A model generated the notes under the pieces. The model was given only the letters and a program-made list of their open reading frames with translations. It did not search any database and had not been told where the DNA came from. A DNA stretch of 64,000 bases from Solimonas fluminis. GTDB taxonomy: Bacteria; Pseudomonadota; Gammaproteobacteria; Nevskiales; Nevskiaceae. A program made the position numbers and the translations under genes. Of the stretch, positions 47,247 through 57,750 are shown one piece after another; position 1 is the stretch's first letter, and the number at the start of each line of letters is the position of its first letter. The stretch spans positions 124,001 through 188,000 of the forward strand of contig NZ_PSNW01000009.1 of the NCBI RefSeq assembly GCF_002930645.1, in the 5' to 3' direction.

Positions 47247-47274
47247 AAGGCCGCCGGGTATCCCCGGCGGCCTT
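47247..47274 (-). terminator. Hairpin terminator after the first DUF1329 gene
   Basis: A 12-bp perfect stem (47247-47258 and 47263-47274) with a 4-nt loop lies 27 nt after the stop of the DUF1329 gene. On the minus strand it is followed by a short, interrupted T stretch (TTTCTC), so it is probably a moderate terminator. Confidence 0.55.
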
Positions 47275-47300
47275 CCCTTGCCTCTTTTTCCGCTTGCAGC

Positions 47301-48653
47301 TTACTTCGTCGTCATCTTCTGCACGGAGGCCGCGCTGAAGTAGTCGGCGTTGAAGCTGGCCGTGGCGTCGATCGGCTTGTCCTCGTTCCAAGCGGCGGTG
47401 ATGAAGTAGCGGCCCGAGGTGAAGTGATAGATCACTTCCGGAACCGTGGTCGCCGCCAGCAGGTTGGACGCATTGATGATGTGGCCTTCCTGGAACTGGT
47501 AGAGCTGGTCGCGGTTGTCGTAGTCGTCCACGGCAGCGATCGTCCAGCCGTCCTCATCCACGTAGAAGCGGCGCTTCTTGAAGGTGTGGCTGGTGCCCGG
47601 CTTGATGTCGGCCTCGACCACCCAGACGCGGTGCAGCTCGTAGCGCGGCAGGTCCTGGTTCAGGTGCTTCGGCTTGGCCAGGTCCTTGTACTTGGTGCCC
47701 TTGCCGGCGATCTTGTTGGAGTTGTACGGGATGTACATCTCCTTCTTGCCGACCAGCTTCCAGTTGTAGCGTTCCAGGGCGCCGTTGAACATGTCCACCT
47801 GGTCGTAGAACTGGTGGCCGTCGGTGCCTTCGTACGGGTTGTCGCAGCAGACCGTCGGGGCGCGGCGGATGCGCTTGAGGCCCGGCGAGTACAGCCAGGC
47901 GGCGCGGCCTTCGGCGCCGGTGCCCATCTTCTCGTGCACCAGGATGAAGGTGCCTGCCAGGCGCGGCGGGGCCACGGTCTTGGACAGGTACTTCAGGAAC
48001 TCGCCCTGGCCGGGCTTGAGCTCGGTCGGGTTCTTCAGCGAGGCGTAGCCGAAGGTCACGTCCTCGACGATCTTGGTCAGCTGGAACTGGCCGTTCGGCT
48101 GCACGATCATCTGGTTGTTGTAGCGGGTGACCGACTCACCGCGCCACTTCAGCTTGTGGTTCCAGATCGGCTCGGCGCCGGACTTCGGGATCGGGAACGG
48201 GAAGCCGAGCTTGCAGTTGTTCAGGATCTCGGTATTGACCAGTTCGCAGGTGGTGGCGTTGGCCTTGGTCGCGTCCTGGATTTCCTTGGGCCAGTCGATC
48301 TTGCGGACCGACGGGTAGACGTTCAGCTTGTAGCTGTCGTAGCTCGACAGCAGCTTCTTGTGGCCTTCGGTCAGCTTGGCGCTGTACTGCGCCATGTTGG
48401 CCTTGGTGATGGTGAACAGCGGCTTCTGCGCGTCCACGTCCGGGTCGTTCGGCCACTCGCCCTTCAGGGCGCCGGTGCGCGGACGCGGGGTCCACTCCGG
48501 GATGGTCTTGTCGGCATTGCCGGCCTTTTCGGCGCCGACCGGCGTCAGCTCGGCGCCAAGCTTGGCTGCCTCTGCGGCAGGAACCTTGGCACCGGCCTGG
48601 GCCGTGAGGCACAGGGCAGCGACGCCAAGGAGTGAAGCCAGGGTTTTCTTCAT
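47301..48653 (-). CDS. DUF1329 periplasmic/outer-membrane protein (copy 1)
   Basis: A 450-residue exported protein (signal peptide 1-24, AGA-KV) of the DUF1329 family, often annotated as outer membrane lipoprotein-sorting protein because of a LolA/LolB-like fold. Family marks: LTPVGAEKAGN, IWNHKLKWRGESV, RRAPTVCCDNPYEGTDG, DQVDMFNGALERYNWKLVGKKEM and VYYVDEDGW-like FYVDEDGW. Family members often accompany DUF1302 and RND exporters in lipid or steroid metabolising bacteria. ATG 48653 is favoured over 48662 because GAGGAG then sits 9 nt upstream. It is closely similar along its length to the gene at 48848, so the two are tandem paralogues. Confidence 0.88.
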   Translation of the reverse strand: MKKTLASLLGVAALCLTAQAGAKVPAAEAAKLGAELTPVGAEKAGNADKTIPEWTPRPRTGALKGEWPNDPDVDAQKPLFTITKANMAQYSAKLTEGHKKLLSSYDSYKLNVYPSVRKIDWPKEIQDATKANATTCELVNTEILNNCKLGFPFPIPKSGAEPIWNHKLKWRGESVTRYNNQMIVQPNGQFQLTKIVEDVTFGYASLKNPTELKPGQGEFLKYLSKTVAPPRLAGTFILVHEKMGTGAEGRAAWLYSPGLKRIRRAPTVCCDNPYEGTDGHQFYDQVDMFNGALERYNWKLVGKKEMYIPYNSNKIAGKGTKYKDLAKPKHLNQDLPRYELHRVWVVEADIKPGTSHTFKKRRFYVDEDGWTIAAVDDYDNRDQLYQFQEGHIINASNLLAATTVPEVIYHFTSGRYFITAAWNEDKPIDATASFNADYFSAASVQKMTTK

Positions 48654-48847
48654 CGGGAACATCTCCTCGTCTGGTTATTTCGGATGGCTGCCGGGCAGTC
48701 GGAGAAATTCAGCCCATGGCACCGAGTGCAGCGGATGCTAGCGCAAAACCCCAGGTGCGCCAACAAATTTCAGGGGCTTAGGCCGGAAAGTTCATCGCAC
48801 TGCAACAGGGGCTGAATGCCCCCTGAATGGGGGGCCGTCTCCAGGGC

Positions 48848-50200
48848 TTACCGGGTTGCCCGCTTCTGCACCGTGGCGGCACTGAAGTAGTCCGGCCGGT
48901 AATCCTGGGTGAAGTCGTAGGGCTTGTCTTCGTTGAACAGGGTGGTCACGAAATAGCGGCCGGACCCGAAGTGATAGATCACTTCCGGCGCCGCCGAGGT
49001 GGCCAGGATGTTGTAGCCGAAGCCGATGTGCCCTTCCTGGAACTGCACCAGCTGGCCGCGGTTGTCGTAGTTGTCGATCATCGCGATGGCCCAGCCATCC
49101 TCGTCCAGGTAGAAGCGGCGCTTCTTGAAGGCGTGGGTCTCGCCGGCACGCAGCTCGGCCTCCACCACCCAGACCCGGTGCAGCTCGTAGCGCGCCAGGT
49201 CCTGGTTCAGGTGCTTCGGCCGCGCCAGGTCGGCGAAACGGGTCTTGGGGCTGATCAGGCGGAAGGGGTCGTAGGGCAGGATCATCTCGCGCTTGCCGAC
49301 CAGCTTCCAGTTGTAGCGCTCCAGGACCCCGTTGTACATGTCCACCTGGTCGTAGAACTGGTTGCCGTCGGTGCCTTCCGCGGGGTTGTCGCAGCACACC
49401 GTCGGCGCACGGCGGACGCGCTTGAGCGTGGGCGTGTAGAGCCAGGCGGCGCGGCCCTCGCTGCCGGTGCCGACCTTGTCGTGCACCAGGATCGTGGTGC
49501 CGGACAGCCGCGGCGGGGCGGTGGTGCGCGCCATGTAGTGCAGGTAATCGCTCTGCCCGCCCTCCAGCGTCACCGGGTTCCTGATGGAGGCATAGACGAA
49601 GCGCACGTCCTCGATGATCTTGGTCAGCTGGAACTGGCCGTTGGGCTGCACGATCATCTGGTTGTTGTAGCGGGTGACCGACTCGCCGCGCCATTTCAGC
49701 TTGTGGTTCCAGATCGCCTCGGCACCGGACTTGGGGATCGGGAACGGAAAGCCCAGGCGGCAGCCGTAGAGTTCGTCGGTGCCGCGCAGTTCGCAGCGGA
49801 CGGCGTTCTCCCGGGTGGCGGCATAGATCGGCTCCGGCCAGGCGGAATGGCGGTGCGAGGGGTAGACCAGCAGCTTGTAGCTGTCATGGGTCGCCAGCAG
49901 CTTCAGGTGGCCTTCCGACAGGCGCGGTGCGTACTGCGCCATGTTGGCCCGGGTGATGGTCAGCAGCGGCTTGTCCGCTTCCACCGCCGGATCGGTATAG
50001 AACTCCCCGGACAGGGAACCGCGCTGCTTGCCGGGCGTCCAGGGCGGGATGCTGCCGTCCTTGTTGCCGGCCTTCTCGGCCCCCACCGGGGTCAGGGTAC
50101 CCCCCAGCTGCGCGGCTTCCTTGTCGGTGACGCGGGCGGCCGCGGGAACGGCGGAGAGCAGCAGGGCAAGGGCCGCCAGGGGGGCGAGGATCGGCTTCAT
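48848..50200 (-). CDS. DUF1329 periplasmic/outer-membrane protein (copy 2)
   Basis: A 450-residue exported protein (signal peptide 1-22, AAA-RV), a tandem paralogue of the gene at 47301; long stretches such as IWNHKLKWRGESVTRYNNQ and RAPTVCCDNP are the same. It differs in the middle (YASIRNPVTLEGG) and near the C-terminus (FGYNILATSAA). The 194-bp gap to copy 1 has no gene and no clear terminator, so read-through is possible, though a separate promoter for copy 1 may lie there. Both copies may bind related lipophilic ligands (inference from the fold). Confidence 0.88.
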   Translation of the reverse strand: MKPILAPLAALALLLSAVPAAARVTDKEAAQLGGTLTPVGAEKAGNKDGSIPPWTPGKQRGSLSGEFYTDPAVEADKPLLTITRANMAQYAPRLSEGHLKLLATHDSYKLLVYPSHRHSAWPEPIYAATRENAVRCELRGTDELYGCRLGFPFPIPKSGAEAIWNHKLKWRGESVTRYNNQMIVQPNGQFQLTKIIEDVRFVYASIRNPVTLEGGQSDYLHYMARTTAPPRLSGTTILVHDKVGTGSEGRAAWLYTPTLKRVRRAPTVCCDNPAEGTDGNQFYDQVDMYNGVLERYNWKLVGKREMILPYDPFRLISPKTRFADLARPKHLNQDLARYELHRVWVVEAELRAGETHAFKKRRFYLDEDGWAIAMIDNYDNRGQLVQFQEGHIGFGYNILATSAAPEVIYHFGSGRYFVTTLFNEDKPYDFTQDYRPDYFSAATVQKRATR

Positions 50201-50288
50201 GGTGAATCCAGCTGCGGCGCGGGGGGCTGCCGCTCGAACAAGGCGGGGATGCTAGCCCAGCGCGGCGGCCCGCGCCATCGCCCGCGCC

Positions 50289-51674
50289 CTACTCCTCCTT
50301 CAGGTACTTCAGCAGCATGTCCCGGGCGTTCAGCTCGCCGTGCAGCGTCGCCAGCATGATGAAGACGCCGGCCAGGCGGCGGTGCAGGAAGACGATCTCC
50401 CGCGGCGGCACCTTGAAATGCACCGACAGGGCGTTGGAGGCCGCCATGCGGCCGGCCCGCATCGGCAGGTCGCTGGCACCCCACAGGTACTCGCCCTTGT
50501 CGTTCCTGAGCCGCTCCGGCATGTGGGCGGCGTCGCCGAAGGGCTCCACGATGGTCTCGCAGAGCTGCACGAAGGTGTCCAGCACCGACTTGGGGAAGCC
50601 GGCCTTCATCAGGCCGATGTCGATGCCGCCGCGCAGGATCGCCTCGCGGTCGCGCTCGATGGCGCCGCGGACGATGTCGGCATAGCTCTCCACGAAGCCG
50701 CGGCCGAAGACGCGGGTGGCCCCGAAATCCAGCAGTACGATGCGGTCCTGGCCGTCCGCATCGGGGCGGATGCGGTAGTTCCCGAAATGCGGGTCCGACT
50801 GCACCATGTGCCAGCGGAAGAACTCCTTCAGGAACACTTCGACGAAGGCGGCGGACAGGGCATTGCGTCGCGCCTGCGGCAGGCGCTGCACGGCATCGTC
50901 GCGCACATGGTTGCCATGCTCGAAGCTGGTGGTCAGCACACGGTCGCTGCAGTACTCGCCGAACACGCGCGGCACCACGAAGCGCGGGTCGTCGCGCAGC
51001 TTCTCGGCGAAGGTCTGGGTGAAATGGCGCTCGGTTTCGTAGTCCACCTCACGGTGGAGCATCTCGCGCACCTCGTTGAACACCGGCTCCAGGTCCAGGC
51101 CCTTGGGCGCCAGGCGCGTCATCATCAGCAGGCGCGACAGCGTGCGGATGTCGCTCTCGATGGCGTCGGCCACGCCCGGGTACTGGATCTTGATCACCAG
51201 TTCCTGGCCGTCGCGCCGGCGCCGGGCGCGATGGGCCTGCCCCAGCGATGCGGCCGCCAGCGGTTTCTCGTCCACGTCCAGCTCGCGCAACCGGTCGCGG
51301 CCGATGCCGCGCTCCAGCACCGGCAGCACCACGTGCCAGGCCACCGGCGGCGTGTCGTCCTGCAGGCTGGAGAGCACGTCCACGGCCTCTTCCGGCAGGA
51401 AGTACTGGCCGTAGAGCGACATCATCTGCCCGGCCTTCATCACCGAGCCCTTCAGCTTGCCCAGCTCGTCGGCCAGGATCTCGGCCTGGCGCTTGTAGAA
51501 GTCCCGGTCCGCGCGCTCGCGGGTGGACTCGTCGCGGAACAGGTTGGCGATGGAGTGCGCCGCGATCTTGCCGCCGGCCCCCAGGCCCAGCATCGTCATC
51601 GCGATGTTGCGCTCCAGCGGGCGGGTTTTCAGCGAGGAAATGCTACCCTTGCCGCCTTTCCTGTCTTCAGTCAT
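50289..51674 (-). CDS. ABC1/UbiB-family atypical kinase
   Basis: A 461-residue protein of the ABC1 (ADCK/UbiB) family. The K-x-G-Q motif KAGQMMSLYGQYFLPEE (about 68-85) is intact, the nucleotide Lys sits in LVIKIQYPG, and the catalytic loop reads QSDPHFGNYR with the DFG-like LLDFGATR. No C-terminal TM helices like those of UbiB are evident, so it resembles the soluble AarF-related group rather than the ubiquinone-synthesis UbiB. Such kinases affect quinone or lipid metabolism. It is divergent from the DUF6918-like gene with only 13 bp between the starts. Confidence 0.85.
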   Translation of the reverse strand: MTEDRKGGKGSISSLKTRPLERNIAMTMLGLGAGGKIAAHSIANLFRDESTRERADRDFYKRQAEILADELGKLKGSVMKAGQMMSLYGQYFLPEEAVDVLSSLQDDTPPVAWHVVLPVLERGIGRDRLRELDVDEKPLAAASLGQAHRARRRRDGQELVIKIQYPGVADAIESDIRTLSRLLMMTRLAPKGLDLEPVFNEVREMLHREVDYETERHFTQTFAEKLRDDPRFVVPRVFGEYCSDRVLTTSFEHGNHVRDDAVQRLPQARRNALSAAFVEVFLKEFFRWHMVQSDPHFGNYRIRPDADGQDRIVLLDFGATRVFGRGFVESYADIVRGAIERDREAILRGGIDIGLMKAGFPKSVLDTFVQLCETIVEPFGDAAHMPERLRNDKGEYLWGASDLPMRAGRMAASNALSVHFKVPPREIVFLHRRLAGVFIMLATLHGELNARDMLLKYLKEE

Positions 51675-51687
51675 CGAGAGTCCACGG

Positions 51688-52131
51688 ATGAAGTCCTTGA
51701 GCGATATTCTATTGGCCCCGGAGAAGAAAGACGCGGCCATTGCCGATCTTGCCCGGTTGCTGGAAGGCGCCCTGGCCAACCGTGGCGGCCTGACCGGCAT
51801 GGCGCTCAAGACCGGCCTGGCCATGCTCAAATCCGGCCGCCCGGACGTCCTGGAGCGCGGCGCCGCCCGCATGCTGCCGGAGTTCGCCGCCCAGCTGCAG
51901 CCGCTGTTCGAGCGCTTCCAGAAGGAAGGCGGCTCCGATTTCACCGGCTTCCTGAAGAAGAACTCCGGCGAGACGGCCACTGTCCTGGCCCGCACCATCG
52001 ACCAGCTGATGTCCACCAGCCAGAACGCCACCGCCAAGTCGCTCTATGCGAAATTCCGCGGCGGCGCCGACAAGGACATCGCGGCGATGGTGCCGGAGGT
52101 CGGCCGGCTGGTCCAGAAGTACCTGGCCTGA
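51688..52131 (+). CDS. DUF6918-like protein
   Basis: A 147-residue, mostly helical protein. The pattern MKSLSDILLAP, then GLTGMALKTGLAML, MLPEFAAQLQPLF, a FTGFLKKN segment and a C-terminal PEVGRLVQKYL resembles DUF6918, a small family found in actinobacteria and proteobacteria; I recall this pattern rather than having searched for it. Function unknown. Its ATG is 13 bp from the divergent ABC1 kinase start, so their promoters must lie inside each other's coding sequence or leader. The neighbourhood suggests a shared role, possibly with lipids. Confidence 0.6.
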   Translation: MKSLSDILLAPEKKDAAIADLARLLEGALANRGGLTGMALKTGLAMLKSGRPDVLERGAARMLPEFAAQLQPLFERFQKEGGSDFTGFLKKNSGETATVLARTIDQLMSTSQNATAKSLYAKFRGGADKDIAAMVPEVGRLVQKYLA

Positions 52132-52191
52132 TCCGGGCTTTTCCCGGCAGGAGCTCTTGCCCGCCGCGGCAACGGACGCCCGGACGGAGGA

Positions 52192-54732
52192 TCAGCGGCC
52201 GTAGCGGGCCTTGACCGTCGCCGGCAGGAACTCCGAGTCCTTCATCGCTTCGCCGTACTTCGGCGGCGGGTCGCGGTCATTGAGCCGGTTGGCGAAGTAG
52301 CGCCCGTCCTTGAGGTCGTAGGTGAAGACCGGCGCGGTGTTGGCGAACTGCGCGTCGTAGAAGGCCAGCAGGTGGCCTTCCTGGAAGCGCCAGGGCTGCC
52401 CCTGCCGGTCGTAGTTCTCCACCAGCACCACGTTCCAGCTGTCCTCGTCGACATAGAACACGCGCTTGCCGAAGCTGTGGCGCTTGCCCTCGCGCTCCAG
52501 CGCCTCGATCACCCACACGCGGTGCAGCTCGTAGCGCATCACGTCCTGCCGCGGGTGGCCCGGCCGCAGCAGGTCCGGCGCCTTGACGCTGCCGTCGAGC
52601 AGGCGATAGCCGTTGTAGGGAATGTAGATCTCGCGCTTGCCGGTGAGCTTCCAGACGTAGCGGTCGAAGGCGCCGTTGTACATGTCGATCATGTCGACGA
52701 ACATCAGCCCGTCGGCGCCCGGGAACGGCTGGTCATAGCCCACCGGCGGGATGCGGAACATCTTGTTGATCTTGGGCGGCAGCACCCAGATGTCCCGCGG
52801 GTTCTCCTCGGAATTGGCGGTCTCGTGCACCAGCACGAGGAAATCCGTGTCGTTGCGCGAACGGCCGAACCAGGTCAGGTAGTACAGCAGGATGTTGGAC
52901 TTGGACAGGTCTGCCGGTGCGCGCAGGTTGCCGTAGCGGAAGGCCACCCGCTCGATCTGCTTGAGCGTCTGCAGCCGGCCGCTGGCCTGGACCACGGCCT
53001 GCGTGGATTGCGCGTCCACGGAATCCCCCCGGTAGCGGGTGCGGTGGTTCCACATGACCTCGACGCCGGACTGCGGCCGCGGGAACGGCACGCCCAGCTT
53101 CGCCCCCTCCAGAGCGTCGGAGCCCAGCAGCCTCGCCTTGCCGACATTGGCCTTGGTGGCATCGTAGATCGCCTGCGGATAGGCCACGCTGCGGCGCGTC
53201 GGATAGACCGGCATCTGGTAGCCGGGGTAGCGCGCCAGCAGGGCCTGGTGGCTCGGCGTCAGGCGGCCGCGGTACTGCGCGGCATTGGCGGCGGTGATCG
53301 TGAACAGCGGCTTGTCGCCCGCATAGGGGTTGGCCAGCCGCGCCCCGGGGCTGCCGCCCTTGGCCAGGCCGCCGGTCCAGGCCGGGATCGTACCGTCGGC
53401 GCTGCCGGGGCGGTCGGCGCCGATCGGCGTGTAGGGATCGCCGCCGGACTCGCCCAGCGTCACGCTGGCCTGCTGCCCGGAGGACAGCGCGAAGCTCTCG
53501 CCGCTCATGCGGCCACTGAGCTGGAAGCCGCCGTCGCCGCGCTGGCGCCGCTGCGCCGCCGCGGCCAGCGCCTGCTCGCGCGCCTGGCCGGATTCGAGAT
53601 AGCGCACCCACTCCGCCGCCAGCTTCCTGGCCGGGGCGAACTGCGCCGCCTCGCGGAAGGCCAGCAAGGCACCCTCCACGTCCGCCTGCTGGTAGCGGGC
53701 CATGCCCAGCGCCAGCAGGGTGTTGCCGTCCTTGCCGCCGCGCTGCACGGCCTTGTGCAGCGCATCGGCCGCCGCCGCGTATTCCTCGCGGTCCAGTCGC
53801 AGCTGGCCGAGCTGGCGGTAGAGCGCCGCGTCCGGCTGCAGCTTCAGCGCCTGCTCCAGGGCCGCGGTGGCCGGGACCGCCTCGCGGGCGGCGATCCACA
53901 GGCCGGCCAGCAGCTTCCAGTTGGCGGCATCGGCCTTGAGCACGCCCTTCTGCATCCAGGCCTGCAGCAGCGAGCCGGCCTCGAAAGGAGCACCGATCTG
54001 GGCCGTGAGCTGGACCAGCCGCAGGCGGTCCTCGGGCTTGTCGAGGAAGCCCATGCGGTTGGCCAGCTCCATCACCGCCTGCGCGCGCTCCTTGCTGCCG
54101 TAGCGGATCGTGGCGGCCGCCAGCCGCATCCAGTCGTCGCGCTGGCTGGGGTCGCGCTTGAGCAGCGTCTCCAGCACCGGCAGGGCTTCCTTCTCCTGCC
54201 CGGCGCCGAACAGCGCCGCCACCAGCGCGCGCTGCCAGCTGGCATCCGGGCTCTTCACAGCGGCCAGGCCCTTCTGCAGCAGCGGCACGGCCTCGCGGAA
54301 ACGCTTCTGCTCGACGTAGGCCGCGCCCAGCGCCACCAGGGTTTCCGGCGCCGCGTTGCCGGCCTTCACCTGCGCCTCCAGCTGCGGCAGCACGCGCTTG
54401 AAGTCGCCGCCGGCCAGGTAGAGCTGCGACAGGTCGCGGCGCATCTGCTCCGCGGCGATGCCGGACAGCGCCTTGGAGGCCAGGGCCTGTTCCAGGTACC
54501 TGGAGGCCTGGGCGTAGTCCTTCTTCGCCACGGCCTGCGCCGCCAGCTCGCGCAGCAGCAGGGCCTTGGCGTAGGGATCGGTGGTGGTCTGCAGCTGCTG
54601 CTGGGCACTCTTCTGGGGCGCCTGCTGCGGCACGCTGTCGAGTTCCTTGACCTCGCTGCGGTACTGGTCGGCGCGCGCGACGCCCATGGCCAGCAGGCCC
54701 GCGAGGACGAGAAGGAGGCGGGATCGGATCAT
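52192..54732 (-). CDS. TPR-DUF1329 fusion protein of the TonB2 operon
   Basis: An 846-residue exported protein (signal peptide 1-21, ARA-DQ). Residues about 55-410 form around ten TPR-like helical repeats (for example DYAQASRYLEQALAS, YVEQKRFREAVPLLQ). Residues about 440-846 are a DUF1329 domain (DRPGSADGTIPAWTGGL, VEVMWNHRTRYRGDS, DMIDMYNGAFDRYVWKL, FYVDEDSWNVV). Known TonB2 operons of Vibrio and relatives end with a TPR protein; here that gene carries DUF1329 as an extra domain. Its ATG overlaps the TonB stop as ATGA. The TPR part could dock on TonB/ExbBD or an outer membrane protein while DUF1329 handles a lipophilic cargo (inference). Confidence 0.85.
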   Translation of the reverse strand: MIRSRLLLVLAGLLAMGVARADQYRSEVKELDSVPQQAPQKSAQQQLQTTTDPYAKALLLRELAAQAVAKKDYAQASRYLEQALASKALSGIAAEQMRRDLSQLYLAGGDFKRVLPQLEAQVKAGNAAPETLVALGAAYVEQKRFREAVPLLQKGLAAVKSPDASWQRALVAALFGAGQEKEALPVLETLLKRDPSQRDDWMRLAAATIRYGSKERAQAVMELANRMGFLDKPEDRLRLVQLTAQIGAPFEAGSLLQAWMQKGVLKADAANWKLLAGLWIAAREAVPATAALEQALKLQPDAALYRQLGQLRLDREEYAAAADALHKAVQRGGKDGNTLLALGMARYQQADVEGALLAFREAAQFAPARKLAAEWVRYLESGQAREQALAAAAQRRQRGDGGFQLSGRMSGESFALSSGQQASVTLGESGGDPYTPIGADRPGSADGTIPAWTGGLAKGGSPGARLANPYAGDKPLFTITAANAAQYRGRLTPSHQALLARYPGYQMPVYPTRRSVAYPQAIYDATKANVGKARLLGSDALEGAKLGVPFPRPQSGVEVMWNHRTRYRGDSVDAQSTQAVVQASGRLQTLKQIERVAFRYGNLRAPADLSKSNILLYYLTWFGRSRNDTDFLVLVHETANSEENPRDIWVLPPKINKMFRIPPVGYDQPFPGADGLMFVDMIDMYNGAFDRYVWKLTGKREIYIPYNGYRLLDGSVKAPDLLRPGHPRQDVMRYELHRVWVIEALEREGKRHSFGKRVFYVDEDSWNVVLVENYDRQGQPWRFQEGHLLAFYDAQFANTAPVFTYDLKDGRYFANRLNDRDPPPKYGEAMKDSEFLPATVKARYGR

Positions 54733-55442
54733 TGCTGCCAGTTGTAGATGCAGTCTTCAGGGTCCATCTGGACGCGCTGCTTGACCATGCGCGCCTTGCC
54801 CGTGGACTGGTAGATCCAGTTGCCGACGCTTTCGATGGCGGCCGCCTCGAACACGCCGCGCGGATCGGCGTCGATCAGCTTGACCTCGCTGACGCGGCCA
54901 TTGGGCATCACCGTGAACACCACTTCCACCCAGCCGCGGATGCCCTGCTTGCAAGCCCACTCCGGCATCTGCGGACGCGCCGTGGACAACGGGATCAGGG
55001 TCTTGCCCTGGAAACCCTCGCCCTTGCCGAAGCCTCCGCCGCTGCCGCTGCCGGAACCCGAGCCGCTGCCGCGCCCGGCAAAACCGCCGAACAGGCCGGT
55101 GCCGTTGAGGCTGGAGCCTCCCAGGCCCAGGCTGGAGGTGTTGATCGCGGGAATCTTGATCGGCCCCGCATCCACCGGCGCCGAGGCGGGGAAGCTCATC
55201 GTCGGCAGGTCCGGGCGCGCCAGCGAGGGCGGCGCGGCGGGCGGCGGCGGCGGTTCGTCGGCGGCCGCCTCCATTTCCTCCGGCGAGGCGTCGTCCGGCT
55301 TGACCTCGACCATCTCCACCGCCTCGACCACGGTCGCGGCATCCACCGCGTGGCGATCGGAGGGACGGATCATCCACTGCATCAGCCAGAACAGGCCGAA
55401 CACGATGACCAGGCCCAGCGGAAGGGAGACGTACGCTCGCAT
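54729..55442 (-). CDS. TonB-family energy transducer (TonB2 type)
   Basis: A 237-residue protein: a TM helix (about 8-25), a short acidic/proline-rich segment (PPPPPAAPP), a Gly/Ser-rich linker (GSGSGSGSGSGGGFG, about 122-140) instead of the long Pro-Lys spacer of TonB1, and a C-terminal TonB domain (about 155-237) with GWVEVVFTVMPNGRVSEVKL. It transmits proton-motive energy from ExbBD to outer-membrane partners. The short spacer is normal for TonB2 proteins. The gene lies between exbD and the TPR-DUF1329 gene and overlaps the latter. A pair of Cys (residues about 163 and 232) could form a disulphide. Confidence 0.9.
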   Translation of the reverse strand: MRAYVSLPLGLVIVFGLFWLMQWMIRPSDRHAVDAATVVEAVEMVEVKPDDASPEEMEAAADEPPPPPAAPPSLARPDLPTMSFPASAPVDAGPIKIPAINTSSLGLGGSSLNGTGLFGGFAGRGSGSGSGSGSGGGFGKGEGFQGKTLIPLSTARPQMPEWACKQGIRGWVEVVFTVMPNGRVSEVKLIDADPRGVFEAAAIESVGNWIYQSTGKARMVKQRVQMDPEDCIYNWQQ

Positions 55443-55448
55443 CAGCGG

Positions 55449-55859
55449 CTACCGCATCGGCTGGGCGGCGACGGAAACATCCTTCACGCCGGCCAGGCGC
55501 GCCTGGTCCATCGCCTCCACCATCAGCCCGGCGCGCGCGTCCTTGTCGGCCTGGATGATGACGCCGGCCTGCGGGTTGGCGGCGCGCATGCGGCCGATCA
55601 CGGCGCGCAGCGCGCGGATGTCCACGCGCTGCTTGTCGATCCAGATCTCGCCGCGCGGGGAGATCGCCACGATGATGTTGTTGCGCTCCTCGCGCACCGC
55701 GGTCTGCGCCGTGGGCCGGTTGATGTGGATGCCGGCCTCGGTGACGAAGGTGTTGGTGATGATGAAGAAGATCAGCAGGTTCAGGACGAAGTCCAGCATC
55801 GGCGCCAGGTCGATGCCGGTGTGCTCTTCGGTGGGAGTGCTGTGACGGCTGAAGCGCAT
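55449..55859 (-). CDS. exbD: ExbD/TolR-family biopolymer transporter subunit
   Basis: A 136-residue ExbD. A short cytoplasmic N-terminus leads into the TM helix (about 17-37) with the functionally critical Asp23 (DLAPMLDFVLNLLIFF), and the periplasmic domain follows (IIVAISPRGEIWIDKQRV). It pairs with ExbB proteins as the proton-driven motor of TonB. It sits 6 nt upstream of tonB and 9 nt after exbB. Confidence 0.92.
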   Translation of the reverse strand: MRFSRHSTPTEEHTGIDLAPMLDFVLNLLIFFIITNTFVTEAGIHINRPTAQTAVREERNNIIVAISPRGEIWIDKQRVDIRALRAVIGRMRAANPQAGVIIQADKDARAGLMVEAMDQARLAGVKDVSVAAQPMR

Positions 55860-55868
55860 GTCGTCCCC

Positions 55869-56397
55869 TCAGTATTTCAGGGCGTCGGCGAACAGCTCGG
55901 TCTCGACCCGGCTGATCGTCTGGAAGCGCCCGACGAAGAAAATGCCGCTGAGGCTGACGGCCAGGCCGGCCAGCGTCGCGATCATGGCGTGGGAGACGCC
56001 GTCGGACATCGTGCGGGCATCGGCATAGCCCAGCGCCGACATGGCGTCGAAGACCTCGAGCATGCCGGTGACGGTGCCGAGCAGGCCCAGCAGCGGCGCC
56101 AGCGGCACGATCACGCGGATCAGGGGCTGGCTGCCCACCAGCCGCGCGTTGGCGCGCGAGATCAGCATGCGGCGGATCTGCCGGGCATGCCAGGACTTGT
56201 GATCCGTGCGCCGCGCCCAGGCATGGGCCATGGCCTCGCGCTCGCGGCGGAAGCCGAAGCGGAAGTACCACCAGCGCTCCACGATCAGCGTCCACATCAC
56301 CAGGCCCGACAGGAAGATCCAGGGCAAAACCCAGCCCCCCGCTTCGACGAAGGCGTCGACGGACTCGAACGGCCCGAGCAGGCCGTGGAGCAGGCTC

Positions 56398-56405
<8 letters not shown>
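55869..56405 (-). CDS. exbB: ExbB/TolQ/MotA-family proton channel subunit
   Basis: A 178-residue ExbB2-type protein with TM helices at about 25-45, 95-118 and 138-160. The conserved LLGLLGTVTGMLEVFDAM segment surrounds the second helix and contains the Thr that lines the proton path. It starts with GTG at 56405 overlapping the previous gene by 8 nt. It forms the motor with ExbD, and with the longer ExbB homologue upstream. Confidence 0.92.
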
Positions 56406-57746
<1,341 letters not shown>

Positions 57747-57750
<4 letters not shown>

